Shown here one piece after another: positions 16,765-26,732 of a DNA stretch of 50,498 nt; within the stretch, counting starts at the first letter, position 1; each line of letters begins with the position of its first letter. Origin of the DNA: Rhodospirillaceae bacterium (lineage in GTDB: Bacteria > Pseudomonadota > Alphaproteobacteria > UBA8366 > GCA-2717185); the NCBI GenBank assembly GCA_002717185.1, contig PBDC01000112.1, forward strand, positions 1 through 50,498, read 5' to 3'. The notes below the pieces were generated by a model. The model ran no database searches. It saw only the letters and a list, made by a program, of their open reading frames with translations, and was not told the DNA's origin. The position numbers and the translations under genes are program-made.

Positions 16765-17931
16765 ATGCCGTTCGATTTCGCCGAAGACCACCGGATGATC
16801 ATCGATCTTGTAAGCAAGTTCGTCGACGAAAAATTGATGCCGCTGGAGAAAGCCGTAATGGCGCGGGAAGCAAAAGGAGAACCTGTATCCCTGCTCCCGG
16901 AGGAAGAGGACCCGTTGCTAGCCGAGTGCCAAGAGTACGGCCTGTGGGCGCTTGACGCACCGGAAGAAGTCGGCGGCGTCAACCTGCCAACCACGGTGAT
17001 GCTGGCGATCCAAGAGAAACTGAAAAGCACGATCACACCCTTTATTTTCCCGCCGGACTCGCCCAACCTGCACATGCTGATGGCCGTAGCAACGCCGGAC
17101 CAAAAAGTTAAGTATATGCAACCTTACGCGCAGGGAGAGGCGAAAAGCTGCATCGCAATTTCTGAGCCCGGCGCAGGCGGCGACCCGGCGCAGATGAAGA
17201 CCCGCGCGGTTAGAGACGGCGACGAATGGGTGATCAACGGCCGCAAGATCTGGGTCTCCAACGTGCCCAAAGCAGACTTCATCATACTCATGGCAGCGAC
17301 AGATCCGGACAAAGGCGCACATGGAGGTATCACCGCCTTCATTGTCGAGAAGGGCACACCTGGCTTCATCATAGAACGCGAAATCCCAATGCTCGGCGGC
17401 GCCCGGACCTATGAGCTGATTATGGATGATCTGCGACTGCCCGACAGCCAGATACTTGGTGAAGTCGGGGCCGGCTTCGCACCAATGCAGAAACGTCTTA
17501 CAGTACGTCGGCTAGAAATGGGTGCCATGTGTGTTGGCATGGCACAGAGGGCCATAGATATGATGGTCGAGCATACCCAGCAGCGCGAGACTTTTGGCCA
17601 AAAGCTAAGTGACAGGCAGGCGATCCAGTGGTGGATCGCCGACGGCGCCACTAAGATCCACGCGGCTCGGCTGATGGTAATGGACGCGGCGGAGAAACAG
17701 GACCGTGGCGAGGATGTCCGCACCGTCGCCTCCATGATAAAGGTCTTTGCCACCGAAATGGCAACAGAAGTAATCGATCAGGCGATGCAGAGTTTCGGTG
17801 CTATGGGCATGACCCGAGAGCTGCCTTTCGCGATCATGTCGCAGAGGCTGCGCCTAGCCCGCATCTATGAAGGACCAACTGAGGTACATCGCATGGCCAT
17901 CGCTCGGCGTGTACTAAAAGGACAATTGTAG
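16765..17931 (+). CDS. Acyl-CoA dehydrogenase
   Basis: FAD enzyme that introduces an alpha-beta double bond into an acyl-CoA. It has the flavin-binding AISEPGAGGDPAQMKTRA stretch (about 128-145) and GRKIWVSN, with WVINGRKIW typical of the family. The probable catalytic base is the Glu of IYEGPTEVHRMAIAR (about 369). Length is 388 aa. AGAGGA precedes the ATG at 8 nt. It lies 91 bp after the transporter genes and 7 bp before a TauD-family gene, so it may form its own two-gene operon. An electron-transfer flavoprotein is not encoded here. Confidence 0.93.
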   Translation: MPFDFAEDHRMIIDLVSKFVDEKLMPLEKAVMAREAKGEPVSLLPEEEDPLLAECQEYGLWALDAPEEVGGVNLPTTVMLAIQEKLKSTITPFIFPPDSPNLHMLMAVATPDQKVKYMQPYAQGEAKSCIAISEPGAGGDPAQMKTRAVRDGDEWVINGRKIWVSNVPKADFIILMAATDPDKGAHGGITAFIVEKGTPGFIIEREIPMLGGARTYELIMDDLRLPDSQILGEVGAGFAPMQKRLTVRRLEMGAMCVGMAQRAIDMMVEHTQQRETFGQKLSDRQAIQWWIADGATKIHAARLMVMDAAEKQDRGEDVRTVASMIKVFATEMATEVIDQAMQSFGAMGMTRELPFAIMSQRLRLARIYEGPTEVHRMAIARRVLKGQL

Positions 17932-17938
17932 GCGCGAC

Positions 17939-18832
17939 ATGCGCAACGAAACACGAAATATCAAGGTCCAATCGCTTCATCCATCAATTGGTGCGACAGT
18001 CCACGGTGTCAATCTGTCGCAACCGCTCGAGGCGGCTACTATCGACGCGATAAACAGTGCCTGGATGAAACACATCGTCCTAGTCTTCCCGGACCAGCCG
18101 ATCAGCGACGACGCATTGGTCGCCTTCGGCGAACAGTTTGGCGACCTTGAGATTCATCCCTCCTTGGCGCACCGCGCGTCGCGTAACCGTGAGATCTACC
18201 GGGTCTCGAATCTGGATGAGAAGGGCGATTTTATCTCGCCGGACAACACCGCTTGGCAGTATGTCAGCCAGTCCTGGCGCTGGCACAGTGATAGCTCATT
18301 TCGGGAAGTGCCAAGCAACGGATCGATCCTGCACGGGATCGAGATCACGAATGAGGGCGGCAATACCCGCTTCGCCAACCTTTACGACGCCTACCACGCA
18401 CTGTCTGCAGATATGAAAGCCCGCATCGACCCGCTGTGGGTGATACATGATCACGAGAACATTCTCGACCTAGCACATGGCCGTAAGAGGCGTCCGGCGG
18501 ATGGGGCGTATGAGGATATGCCGCCGGTACGCCATCCCTTGGTCCGACTGCACCCGGTTACCAAACGACGCTGTCTGTTTCTATCACCACACACCATGGC
18601 GCGGGTCGAAGGACTGTCTGAAAATGACGGTCGCACCCTGCTGGACGAGATCATCGCGCACGCTACGGAAGACCGCTTCGTCTACCGGCATGTCTGGACC
18701 AAGGACGATGTCATTATGTGGGACAATCGCTCCACGATGCACGCAGTCGAACCCTTCGACAACCGCACTGTCCGCCGCATCATGCACCGGGTCACCTTAG
18801 TTGGAGAAGAAAGACCGATCCCAGCGGTTTAG
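17939..18832 (+). CDS. TauD/TfdA-family Fe(II)/2-oxoglutarate dioxygenase
   Basis: Hydroxylating dioxygenase with iron ligands H116 and D118 (RWHSDSSF) and H268 (STMHAVEP), and the 2OG-binding Arg at about 279-280. Length is 297 aa. It starts 7 bp after the acyl-CoA dehydrogenase, so they are co-transcribed. Family members act on taurine, 2,4-D-type ethers and alkyl sulfates. The hypophosphite oxidase HtxA is also related to TauD, so a phosphorus role next to ptx is possible but unproven. Confidence 0.9.
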   Translation: MRNETRNIKVQSLHPSIGATVHGVNLSQPLEAATIDAINSAWMKHIVLVFPDQPISDDALVAFGEQFGDLEIHPSLAHRASRNREIYRVSNLDEKGDFISPDNTAWQYVSQSWRWHSDSSFREVPSNGSILHGIEITNEGGNTRFANLYDAYHALSADMKARIDPLWVIHDHENILDLAHGRKRRPADGAYEDMPPVRHPLVRLHPVTKRRCLFLSPHTMARVEGLSENDGRTLLDEIIAHATEDRFVYRHVWTKDDVIMWDNRSTMHAVEPFDNRTVRRIMHRVTLVGEERPIPAV

Positions 18833-18848
18833 GGCGCAAAGCGCTAAA
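18828..18848. terminator. Hairpin spanning the stops of two convergent dioxygenase genes
   Basis: TTTAGggCGC and GCGCTAAA pair around AAA, with two unpaired G. The stem includes both stop codons of the converging genes, only 11 bp apart. It is a plausible bidirectional terminator, though without a long T-run. Confidence 0.4.
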
Positions 18849-19683
18849 CACCTGGGTGCGCTTCCATCACCGTTGTCCGCTTCAAAAGGCGGCGCTGAGC
18901 GGGGTCGTACGGTGTTTGCTGGTGCACCACGACGCGGTTGTCCCAGACAATAATGTCGCCGACCATCCAGTCTTGTGTCCAAATGAACTCTGGCCGAACA
19001 GCGTGCGTAAGCAGCACTTCAAGTATCTCTTGGCTCTCAGTCTCATCCTTTCCATCGATGCACACCGTCGTGCCTTCTGAAACGTAAAGCGCCTTGCAAC
19101 CAGTTACCGGATGAGTGACGACGACCGGATGCAGCACCTCTGGGTATTTATCCTGCATATCCGATGGCATGCCTTCGGCCGGCTTGTAGGCGTAATTGCG
19201 GATCGAATGAACTGCTTTTAACTCGTCAAGCCGCCTCTTCATGTTGGATGGCAACGCATCATAAGCAGCGCGCATGCTAGCGAAGCGCGTACCACCGCCC
19301 CAAGAGGTTATCTCTTCTGCGACCAGCACCGAGATAGGGTTCGGATCCGCTCGATAGGCCATATCAGAATGCCAAAGCACAGCAGAATCCTTAAGGCCAA
19401 TCGGTTTACCGTTCGCTTCTATGTTGGAGATGCGCATCAATTCTGGATGGGTCTCATCTAGATAGTCGCGCAAATCATGGATCTTATTGCGGCCAAATCG
19501 GGCGCTGAATGCAACGATGCCGGCATCGTCGGCACCGGTGTCGCGCAGCCGGATCACCGAGTGGCGATGAAACGCCTCCAGAACTATGCCAAAGTCCACA
19601 TCACTCAAAGGTTCACGCAAATCAACTCCAATAACGTCCGCCCCGACATGGTCCGACAATTTGGTGATCGATATGTTTCCCAT
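18844..19683 (-). CDS. TauD/TfdA-family Fe(II)/2-oxoglutarate dioxygenase
   Basis: Third TauD-type dioxygenase of the window. Iron ligands are H105 and D107 (LWHSDMAY) and H254 (VVVHQQTPYD), with Arg at about 265. The WGGGTRFASMRAAYDAL block is close to TauD itself. Length is 279 aa, the usual TauD length. It lies downstream of an LLM monooxygenase with a 15-bp gap, so the two are probably one operon, a pairing typical of sulfonate or sulfate-ester scavenging. Which compound is used cannot be told. Confidence 0.9.
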   Translation of the reverse strand: MGNISITKLSDHVGADVIGVDLREPLSDVDFGIVLEAFHRHSVIRLRDTGADDAGIVAFSARFGRNKIHDLRDYLDETHPELMRISNIEANGKPIGLKDSAVLWHSDMAYRADPNPISVLVAEEITSWGGGTRFASMRAAYDALPSNMKRRLDELKAVHSIRNYAYKPAEGMPSDMQDKYPEVLHPVVVTHPVTGCKALYVSEGTTVCIDGKDETESQEILEVLLTHAVRPEFIWTQDWMVGDIIVWDNRVVVHQQTPYDPAQRRLLKRTTVMEAHPGV

Positions 19684-19698
19684 CGCTCGCCCCCTTCG

Positions 19699-20835
19699 TT
19701 ACCAAGTCCAGCCGCGGCTGGCCGGATGCGTCCAAAGGCCACGTTTCTCCAAACGTGGCAGCACCAGTTTGGAAAACCGCTTGATTTCCTCGGGTTGCCA
19801 AACCGGGAAAGTCAGCGCTATGCCGTCGCAGCCGAATTCTGTAGCCAAGCGCTCGATCTCGTCCGCTGCCCGGTCGGGGCCGGCATGGATCTCCCGAGCA
19901 CCAGAAACCTTGCCAATCTTACGCAACTCTAATTCGCCGAGCTGCGCGTAGATGTCGTCATAGGTGGAGATGTTGCGCCGTATGCTGTTGAGATACTCCA
20001 CCACGTAATCTAGATCGACTGATTGGCTGAGCGAGGCGGAAGCTTCGAGTGCCTCGTCTTCGCTTTCCCGCACCAGCATGCTGGCATGCATCTGCAATTT
20101 CACAGATCCTTCCGATCGGCCGGCTTCACGCGCGATACGGCGAATATCGGCGATACGCGCGCGGCAATCTGCAAGCGGCGTGCGGCCCGGCATGAAAACA
20201 TAATCAGCATAACGCCCGGCGAAGTTCCGGCCGGCATCAGACGCACCAGCGCTGACCAACAACGGTCGTGGTTGCTGGACCGTGCGTGGCCCCACGATGC
20301 GGCCAGAGATGCGAAAATGCTCCCCAGAGAAATCGATCTCACCGTGCGACCAGGACTGGCTCATGATCTCGACGACTTCCGCTGCCCGTTGGTAGCGCGC
20401 ATCGTGATCCAACTCCGCGCTCTCAGCGCCAACCGGCTTATCGGCAAATCCGGCGCCGGTAACGATATTTAGCCCCCAACGGCCGTTCGACAGACTGTCC
20501 AGCGCCCCACCCATGCGGGCAATTGCCAGCGGGTGGAACCAAGAAGTATGCACCGTGGTGATCAGCCGGATCTGCCGCGTGACAGGGATTAAGGTCGCTG
20601 CTAATACCGGCGACAGCAGGGTCGGGTCAACGATCCCACCCTGGCGCGACCGCGGGCCATAGGGACTCCAAACCTCCGCCATAAACAGATAATCGAGCCC
20701 AGCCGCCTCGCTCACCTTTGCGCAGTCTATATGGCTTTGCATGTCCAGCAGGTCAGGGCTCTGCCGTACCACGTCGGGTGACAAGGCATGCATGCTCTGC
20801 GTGTTCGGATAAAAAAGGCCGATACGGAGACTCAT
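19699..20835 (-). CDS. LLM-class flavin-dependent monooxygenase (SsuD/luciferase-like)
   Basis: Reduced-flavin-dependent monooxygenase. It has the luciferase-like core: AGLDYLFMAEVWSPYGPRS, ITTVHTSWFHPLAIARMGG, LSNGRWGLNIVTGAG (flavin pocket) and LLVSAGASDAGRNFA. Length is 378 aa. GGAGAGAC precedes the ATG. It forms an operon with the TauD-family gene downstream. Alkanesulfonate or similar desulfonation is a reasonable guess, but the substrate specificity is not visible, and no flavin reductase is encoded nearby. Confidence 0.9.
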   Translation of the reverse strand: MSLRIGLFYPNTQSMHALSPDVVRQSPDLLDMQSHIDCAKVSEAAGLDYLFMAEVWSPYGPRSRQGGIVDPTLLSPVLAATLIPVTRQIRLITTVHTSWFHPLAIARMGGALDSLSNGRWGLNIVTGAGFADKPVGAESAELDHDARYQRAAEVVEIMSQSWSHGEIDFSGEHFRISGRIVGPRTVQQPRPLLVSAGASDAGRNFAGRYADYVFMPGRTPLADCRARIADIRRIAREAGRSEGSVKLQMHASMLVRESEDEALEASASLSQSVDLDYVVEYLNSIRRNISTYDDIYAQLGELELRKIGKVSGAREIHAGPDRAADEIERLATEFGCDGIALTFPVWQPEEIKRFSKLVLPRLEKRGLWTHPASRGWTW

Positions 20836-20956
20836 TCTTGTCTCTCCATGACCAGCGATCCGCTTCGTTGATATTTCGGGTTCAGCAACATCGGCCTATA
20901 GTTTTGCAAATTTTTGTCGGCGCGCCTAACAACCGGCGCCGGTTTTGGAGTTAGAC

Positions 20957-22561
20957 ATGCACAACTGGGACTACATCATTGTTGGCGCCGGATCAGCGGG
21001 CTGCGTATTGGCCAACCGCCTGAGCGAGGACCCTAAGAAAAGGGTGCTGCTACTGGAAGCGGGCCCGAAGGACAAAAGCCTCTACATTCGCATACCTGCT
21101 GGCTTCTACAAGCTGCTGACCAGCAAGAAGTACAATTGGGGTTTTGAGACGGAACCAGAGGCAGGCACGGGCAACCGGCCTATTGCGATACCGCGCGGCA
21201 AAACCTTGGGCGGCTCGTCCTCGATCAATGGGCTAATTTATGTGCGTGGGCAACCGCTCGATTACGACACCTGGGCACAGTTCGGTAATCGCGGCTGGTC
21301 CTACGAGTCGGTTCTACCGCACTTCAAGCGATCGGAGACTTATGTTAATGGCGGCGACCCTACCCGCGGCACTGACGGGCCACTCGGCGTAACCGAGACA
21401 ACGGAACAGCACGAGCTACTCGACACCTTCATCGACGCGGCGGCAGCTTGCGGCTACCCGAGCAACGCCGACTACAACAATGGCAACCAGGAAGGCTTTG
21501 GCTATTACCAGCTCACGATGCGCGACGGCAAACGATCGAGTACAGCGCGAACCTTCCTACACCCCATCGCCCAACGGCCAAACCTAAAAATAGAGACTGA
21601 AGCCTTCGCCAGCGGACTTATTCTTGAAGACAAACGTGCCGTCGGCATTCGTTACTCGGTCCGCGGCCAGACACACGAGGCACGGGCCGCGCAATCAGTT
21701 ATCCTTTCAGCCGGCGCGGTACAGTCACCGCAGCTACTGGAGCTTTCCGGCATCGGCCAGCCGGACCTGCTGAAAGCACATGGCATTACTGTGCAACACG
21801 AACTGCACGGAGTAGGCGAGAATTACCGCGATCACTACGGCACCCGCATGCGCTGGCGGCTCAAAAAACCAAACACGTTGAACGAAAAGGCGCGCGGCCT
21901 GCCTTTTCTGCGCGAGCTAATGCGCTACGCCTTCTTTAGACGCGGTATTCTTACCTACGGCGCGGGCTGCGCCTTCGGTTTCGTCAAAACTCGCGGCGAC
22001 ATGGAGACGCCGGACATCCAGTTCCACTTGGCGCATGCCTCCTACGCCGACCCGGCAACACGGGAGTTAGAACGCGATCCGGGCATGACCCTAGCGGTCT
22101 GCCAGATGCGCCCTGAAAGTCAAGGCAACATCCACATTAAATCGCCAGACCCTAGTGTCCCGCCCGCCATCCGCTGCAACTTTCTGTCCGAACCGGGTGA
22201 CGTGCAATGCCTAGTCAACGGCATGAAGATTGGCCGCAAAGTCGTCGAAGCTGCTCCCTTCGATCCCTATCGCCACTTCGAGCTGGCGCCGGGCGAAAAT
22301 TGTCGAAGCGACGCCGACTTTGAAACCTTCGCCCGCGAGACCGGCCAGACCCTCTACCACATCAGCGGTACGGCAAAGATGGGTCCGTCCACCGACCGAA
22401 TGGCCGTTGTCGACGAACGATTGCAGGTGCACGGAATGGAAGGTTTACGGGTGATTGACGCCTCGATCATGCCAACCCTGGTTTCTGGGAACACTAACGC
22501 CGCTGTAATCATGATTGCGCAAAAAGGCGCCGACATGCTTCTTGAGGATGGGAAAGGTTAG
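20957..22561 (+). CDS. GMC-family oxidoreductase (choline/alcohol dehydrogenase-like)
   Basis: FAD-dependent alcohol oxidoreductase. The FAD-binding [18 protein letters not shown] is near the start, and GMC signature 1 is [18 protein letters not shown] (about 87-104). The active site is the His in [12 protein letters not shown] and the Asn in [16 protein letters not shown]. Length is 534 aa from the ATG at 20957, which has GGAG 7 nt upstream; an upstream TTG at 20945 is less likely. Its stop overlaps the stop of the convergent PrpD gene by 4 nt. Confidence 0.92.
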   Translation: MHNWDYIIVGAGSAGCVLANRLSEDPKKRVLLLEAGPKDKSLYIRIPAGFYKLLTSKKYNWGFETEPEAGTGNRPIAIPRGKTLGGSSSINGLIYVRGQPLDYDTWAQFGNRGWSYESVLPHFKRSETYVNGGDPTRGTDGPLGVTETTEQHELLDTFIDAAAACGYPSNADYNNGNQEGFGYYQLTMRDGKRSSTARTFLHPIAQRPNLKIETEAFASGLILEDKRAVGIRYSVRGQTHEARAAQSVILSAGAVQSPQLLELSGIGQPDLLKAHGITVQHELHGVGENYRDHYGTRMRWRLKKPNTLNEKARGLPFLRELMRYAFFRRGILTYGAGCAFGFVKTRGDMETPDIQFHLAHASYADPATRELERDPGMTLAVCQMRPESQGNIHIKSPDPSVPPAIRCNFLSEPGDVQCLVNGMKIGRKVVEAAPFDPYRHFELAPGENCRSDADFETFARETGQTLYHISGTAKMGPSTDRMAVVDERLQVHGMEGLRVIDASIMPTLVSGNTNAAVIMIAQKGADMLLEDGKG

Positions 22562-23919
22562 AGCGTATCGAGTAACGCTGTGACATCCGAACAGTGTGAG
22601 AGTAAAAGTAGGCTCTCGACAACATGGTCCACCGCTTCGGGTTCAAGTACGCCTTCCACGTTGCGGCAAAACTTCTCGACGATGTCAGCCTCCGTCATCG
22701 GATTTTGCGGCGTGCCACGCAAATGATCGATGCGATGTCGCAGTATAGAGCCGTCCCGAAGAGCGAAACGCACCTCGCCACTCCACTGCGTTCGCAGCTC
22801 ATCGCTTTCAGCAACCACACCGCCCACAGATGCGGCGAGAGCCGCGAAGCGACCATCAGCTAAGGCCGCGGTGTCAAAGCTGTTTTTGTCGAGCCCACCC
22901 GTCGTGAGTGCCTCCGCGATACAATGCGGCAGGCTGTACCGCGCATGCCAGGGTGTCTTTGGCCGAAGTTTCTCATCGCGCGGTTCGCAGACCAGCGGGA
23001 TCATGTAACTAGGCATGGGGCATTCGATCGCCGCTATTTTATCGAGCGGCACCTTCTCGCGCCGCTGCAGTTCCAGGGCCGCATCGATATATGGTTGTAT
23101 GTAATGACCACACGGGAAGGGCCGTGAGGCAATATTAACAATTTCCCATTGGTCGCCGAGCCCGTCTGCAATCGCATTTAGATCGAACGGGTTCGCTTGG
23201 ATGTGAGACCGAAAGAAGCCAAAACGGCCTTCATAAACTGACGCTGGTCCGGTAACGCCATGTCTGGCCAGGTGCAATGCGTGCAAAGCGCCGCGCGCCG
23301 CCAGTCCGGCATGCATGGATTTCGCATCTGCTCCGTCCTCCCAGGACGCCATGATCCCCGCTGCCATACTGCCTGCGATACCGATCGCATTGGCGGTCTC
23401 GATCGGAGTAGCCTCAACAATTTTAGCCGCTGCATAGGTGCAACCAAAGGCGGCCACCATGGCAGTAGGATGCAGCCCGTGATGATGAAAAACACCGGGT
23501 GCCGCCAGGCCAAGACGGCAAGCGAGCTCAACGCCAACCAAAACTGCCTCGATCAACCGCCTGCCATCAATACGATGCAAAGCGCCCAGGGCAAGTGCCG
23601 TAGCGACAACCGGAGTGCTAGGATGGATGCCTGTCGCTACATGGCTGTCGTCAAACTCCAAAACGCCGCCCATCGTCGCCATCAGCAGCGCCGCGTCTTC
23701 AGGAGCGCGGTTGCCCGCGAGGCCAACCACTGGAACCCCTGTAGGGTCCCCTGGATAGGCTTTACAAAGATGATCGACCAAAGCTGTATCGCGTCCAGCC
23801 ATCATCGCGCCAACCATGTCAAGTACACGCCAAGATGCCAACTGCACGGTCTCGTCCGGCACATCATCCAGCTTCAATGCCGCGACCCAATCAGCCAGCT
23901 TTTCGTTTAACGTCACCAC
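22558..23919 (-). CDS. MmgE/PrpD-family protein (2-methylcitrate dehydratase-like)
   Basis: Fold of 2-methylcitrate dehydratase and cis-aconitate decarboxylase. Family blocks are ASWRVLDMVGAMMAGRDTAL, LEFDDSH, HPSTPVVATALALGAL, GLHPTAMVAAFGCTYAAAKI and EDGADAKSMHAGLAARGALHA. The frame extends to 24099, but the part before 23919 has no similarity. The GTG at 23919 has AAGGGAG 7 nt upstream and yields 453 aa, the normal length. The substrate is unknown. It may dehydrate a hydroxy-acid made by the nearby lyase or oxidases. Confidence 0.9.
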   Translation of the reverse strand: MVTLNEKLADWVAALKLDDVPDETVQLASWRVLDMVGAMMAGRDTALVDHLCKAYPGDPTGVPVVGLAGNRAPEDAALLMATMGGVLEFDDSHVATGIHPSTPVVATALALGALHRIDGRRLIEAVLVGVELACRLGLAAPGVFHHHGLHPTAMVAAFGCTYAAAKIVEATPIETANAIGIAGSMAAGIMASWEDGADAKSMHAGLAARGALHALHLARHGVTGPASVYEGRFGFFRSHIQANPFDLNAIADGLGDQWEIVNIASRPFPCGHYIQPYIDAALELQRREKVPLDKIAAIECPMPSYMIPLVCEPRDEKLRPKTPWHARYSLPHCIAEALTTGGLDKNSFDTAALADGRFAALAASVGGVVAESDELRTQWSGEVRFALRDGSILRHRIDHLRGTPQNPMTEADIVEKFCRNVEGVLEPEAVDHVVESLLLLSHCSDVTALLDTL

Positions 23920-24313
23920 ACCCAATCTCCCTTCGCGGATTAAAGCTGGCAGACGAAGACCACGCTGCCAAGCACACACTGTGGCGGCGCAGGGCAAACA
24001 CTTTTTTATCCCAACCGCGCTAAAGGAATATGAGGTGTTAACCGATCGAGAAGACGATGTGCACACAATCACAGCTCTGGTGGGGCGACAGCCTGACAAG
24101 CCGCATTCATTTGCTTACGGTCTTCTCTCACCATAAGCCGCCCCAGGATTCGAGTAGCGCGCGAATTCCGTGCCGTGCCTGAATAACACTTCCAAACCGT
24201 TATAACTTTGCTAAAAGCGGCGTCTTGAGATTTTTTGGGCGCACTATCATCTGTCGCCAAGCGAGCTGCCGTCCGCTAGCCTGTATATAGACCAACAACG
24301 CGGAGAGCAGGGT
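23920..24313. other. Intergenic region between divergent PrpD and SDR genes
   Basis: No gene is recognisable. The interval must carry the promoters for the leftward PrpD gene and the rightward SDR gene. Nothing stands out apart from the ribosome-binding site AAGGGAG at 23927-23933 (minus strand). Confidence 0.5.
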
Positions 24314-25054
24314 ATGCGTTTGAAGGACAAAGTGGCGATTGTCACGGGTGCCGCGTCGGGCATGGGGGCAGCGACAGCGAAACTATTTGCAGCCGAGGGA
24401 GCAAAGGTCGTCCTTACCGATATCCTCGAAGAGGACGGCGAGGCACTGGCAACAGAAATCGGCGGCGATGCCCGGTTCCACAAACTCGACGTAACCAGCG
24501 AAACCAATTGGAACGCACTGGTTTCGGAAACCCTATCGGTCTTCGGTCGGATCGACGTGCTGATCAATAATGCCGGGGTCAGCGGTAGCCACCCAGACGT
24601 GCTTAACACCGACACCTGGGACGAGCAAATGAACGTGAATGCGCGCGGTGTCTTTCTGGGCCTACGCGCAGTGATCCCAAAAATGCAGGAAGCCGGTGGC
24701 GGGTCGATCGTCAATATTTCCTCAATTTCCGGTCTTACTGGACAGAAATTCGTGCATATGGGCTACAACGCTGCAAAGGGTGCTGTGCGTCTGGCAACGA
24801 AGGCTGCAGCCGTGCAGTTCGCTCGAGACGGCATTCGAGTCAATTCGGTTCATCCTGGCCTAATGCCAGCCATGCGCACCTCGATGATGAGTGCCGATCC
24901 GGAAGTACGTCGCAAGATGACCAACGCTGTACCGATGGGGCGGGAAGGTCGGGTCGAAGAAGTCGCGCATGCCAATTTATTCCTGGCGAGCGATGATGCT
25001 TCCTACATCACTGGAATTGAGGTCCCCGTCGATGGCGGTTTCGTCGCGCAGTAA
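24314..25054 (+). CDS. Short-chain dehydrogenase/reductase (SDR)
   Basis: NAD(P)-dependent oxidoreductase of the classical SDR type. The cofactor motif is TGAASGMG (about 11-18). Asp after strand 2 (LTDI) favours NAD. NNAG is at about 88-91. The catalytic Ser (SISGLTG) and Y-N-A-A-K at about 153-157 are intact. Length is 246 aa. GGAGAGCAGGG precedes the ATG. It stands alone. It may act on an alcohol or ketone intermediate of the region's pathway, but it cannot be assigned. Confidence 0.93.
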   Translation: MRLKDKVAIVTGAASGMGAATAKLFAAEGAKVVLTDILEEDGEALATEIGGDARFHKLDVTSETNWNALVSETLSVFGRIDVLINNAGVSGSHPDVLNTDTWDEQMNVNARGVFLGLRAVIPKMQEAGGGSIVNISSISGLTGQKFVHMGYNAAKGAVRLATKAAAVQFARDGIRVNSVHPGLMPAMRTSMMSADPEVRRKMTNAVPMGREGRVEEVAHANLFLASDDASYITGIEVPVDGGFVAQ

Positions 25055-25471
25055 GACAAACTGATCATCTAGCGCAATCGCGCGCCGGATCGACAAAATA
25101 TGCCTACGTCACAGCGCTCAGATGTCATGTGAATAACAGACAGGTTTTGCGTCCCAGAAAATTTCACCGGCCACTGGCATTCCACTCGCATCGTCAGAAG
25201 GTTAAAGGTTTCTGTGATCAAGGGTTTAAAGCCGAATCACAATTTCGCACCGAGGCTAAGGCCACAGTAACACGCCGATCGCGATTAAGCTGGCTACCAG
25301 ACATCCATCGGCAGTGCAGGAATCAATGCCGGCTGAAGCGCATCCCGGACCGGGCAATCTAGGTCGAACTCACCTTCCAAGGGCTGTGCGACGTGCGAAA
25401 CGCATTCGCTAAATCTGTGCAAATGGATTGGCAATTCGCACCATGGATTTATCTAAAGATGCACCCAGAAA
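25055..25471. other. Intergenic region between convergent SDR and asparaginase-like genes
   Basis: No gene is recognised in this 417-bp stretch. A 77-codon plus-strand frame (25129-25362) is basic, lacks similarity to any family I know and has no convincing ribosome-binding site. Confidence 0.5.
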
Positions 25472-26476
25472 TTAATATTCGTCGAACATACGCTGCAATT
25501 CTGCCGGCTCCTGAGTCACGGTGAGCCCAAGCATGAGCAGAACGCGGGCCTTTTGCGCCGTGAGATTATCAGCAAGCACTGCGCCCGGCGCGCGTTTTGA
25601 CGGCACATCGCCGACCCGGCCACTGCCAGCGCGCGTACTTTGTACAATGGCCACACCAGCTTCAGCCGCTCGACACAGGGCCACGTGTTCCGCCGGCGTA
25701 GTGTAGCCAGGAGCCATAGCGCTGACGACGATCCCCGCGGCGCCGGCGCCAACCAGCGCCTCGATTACCGTGCCATCGGAACCTGCATAGGTCAGGCTTA
25801 TATCCACCCGCGGAAGGTCTGTCATGCCGCGCACATCAAACTCTGTGTTTGGCGCGCGACGCCGCTCCGGCATACGGTAGTAGGCAATCTTGTCGAAATC
25901 CGCATGGCCAAGCAGACCAAAATCGTGGCTTTTGAAAGTTTGAAGCCGCAAGGTCGAGGTTTTGGTAACGTCGCGGGCGAAGTGGATTTCGTCATTGAGT
26001 AACACCAAGACCCCGCGCCCACACGAAGTAGGGTCCTTTGCGGTGCGGATTGCATTTACCAGATTCATCCCCGCATCAGTACTGAGCCCGGTCGCCGGGC
26101 GTTGGGCGCCGACCAGAACAACCGGAAAATCGACCTTAAGGGTCAAATTCAAGAAGTATGCGGTTTCCTCCAGGGTCGCGGTGCCGTGCGTTACGACGAT
26201 GCCTGCGAGATCCGGATCGCTTACCGCCAATTCGTGAATTTTAGCCGCGATTTCAAGCCACTCCGCTGGGCCAATCGCCGTACTTGGCATGGCGCGTAGC
26301 CGAAAAGGCACCACATCGGCCTGTTCCAGTGTTTCCGGGAACGCGTTCAGCAGTTCATCAATTTCATAGATTTTACCCACATCCACATAGCGCACGATAT
26401 CCAAACCATCGCGGCCAACCGACGAAATCGTCCCGCCCGTTCCGATTACTGCGACGCGCGGCTGTTGTTCGCTCAT
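25472..26476 (-). CDS. Asparaginase/glutaminase-family amidohydrolase with altered active-site motif
   Basis: Type I/II L-asparaginase fold. The first threonine motif is IGTGGTISS (about 11-19). The second motif reads VVTHGTATLEETA, whereas classical enzymes have T-H-G-T-D-T. The Asp that binds the substrate alpha-amino group is therefore Ala here. The conserved Lys is kept in RTAKDPTS, as is VTKT. From the ATG at 26476 (GGGAG at 7 nt) it is 334 aa; the longer frame to 26536 has no support. The change suggests a substrate other than L-asparagine, or a family branch of unknown activity. Confidence 0.85.
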   Translation of the reverse strand: MSEQQPRVAVIGTGGTISSVGRDGLDIVRYVDVGKIYEIDELLNAFPETLEQADVVPFRLRAMPSTAIGPAEWLEIAAKIHELAVSDPDLAGIVVTHGTATLEETAYFLNLTLKVDFPVVLVGAQRPATGLSTDAGMNLVNAIRTAKDPTSCGRGVLVLLNDEIHFARDVTKTSTLRLQTFKSHDFGLLGHADFDKIAYYRMPERRRAPNTEFDVRGMTDLPRVDISLTYAGSDGTVIEALVGAGAAGIVVSAMAPGYTTPAEHVALCRAAEAGVAIVQSTRAGSGRVGDVPSKRAPGAVLADNLTAQKARVLLMLGLTVTQEPAELQRMFDEY

Positions 26477-26732
26477 CTGCCTACTCCCAAAGTCAACGTT
26501 TTTTTGGCGCTTGACCAGCCCTTCGAACGTGAACACGCTTGCTGCGCTTTTTGTAACCGGACGGAAAATATCCGAATCCGAAGGTAAAGGATCCCTGAAA
26601 CCCTAGCACCCACCCATATTTATATCATTCCTACCGAAATTTGCCGCCAGCCCCTTGGAAAACCCAGCAATCGCCTAAGCAGCCTGAAGCACTGCTTCAC
26701 TAACTGCCAAGCGTGGCTCAACCAACTCTCGT

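Noticed and set aside
23260..23910. 216-codon plus-strand frame opposite the PrpD gene
   Set aside because: Shadow of a well-supported coding sequence; no ribosome-binding site or domain.
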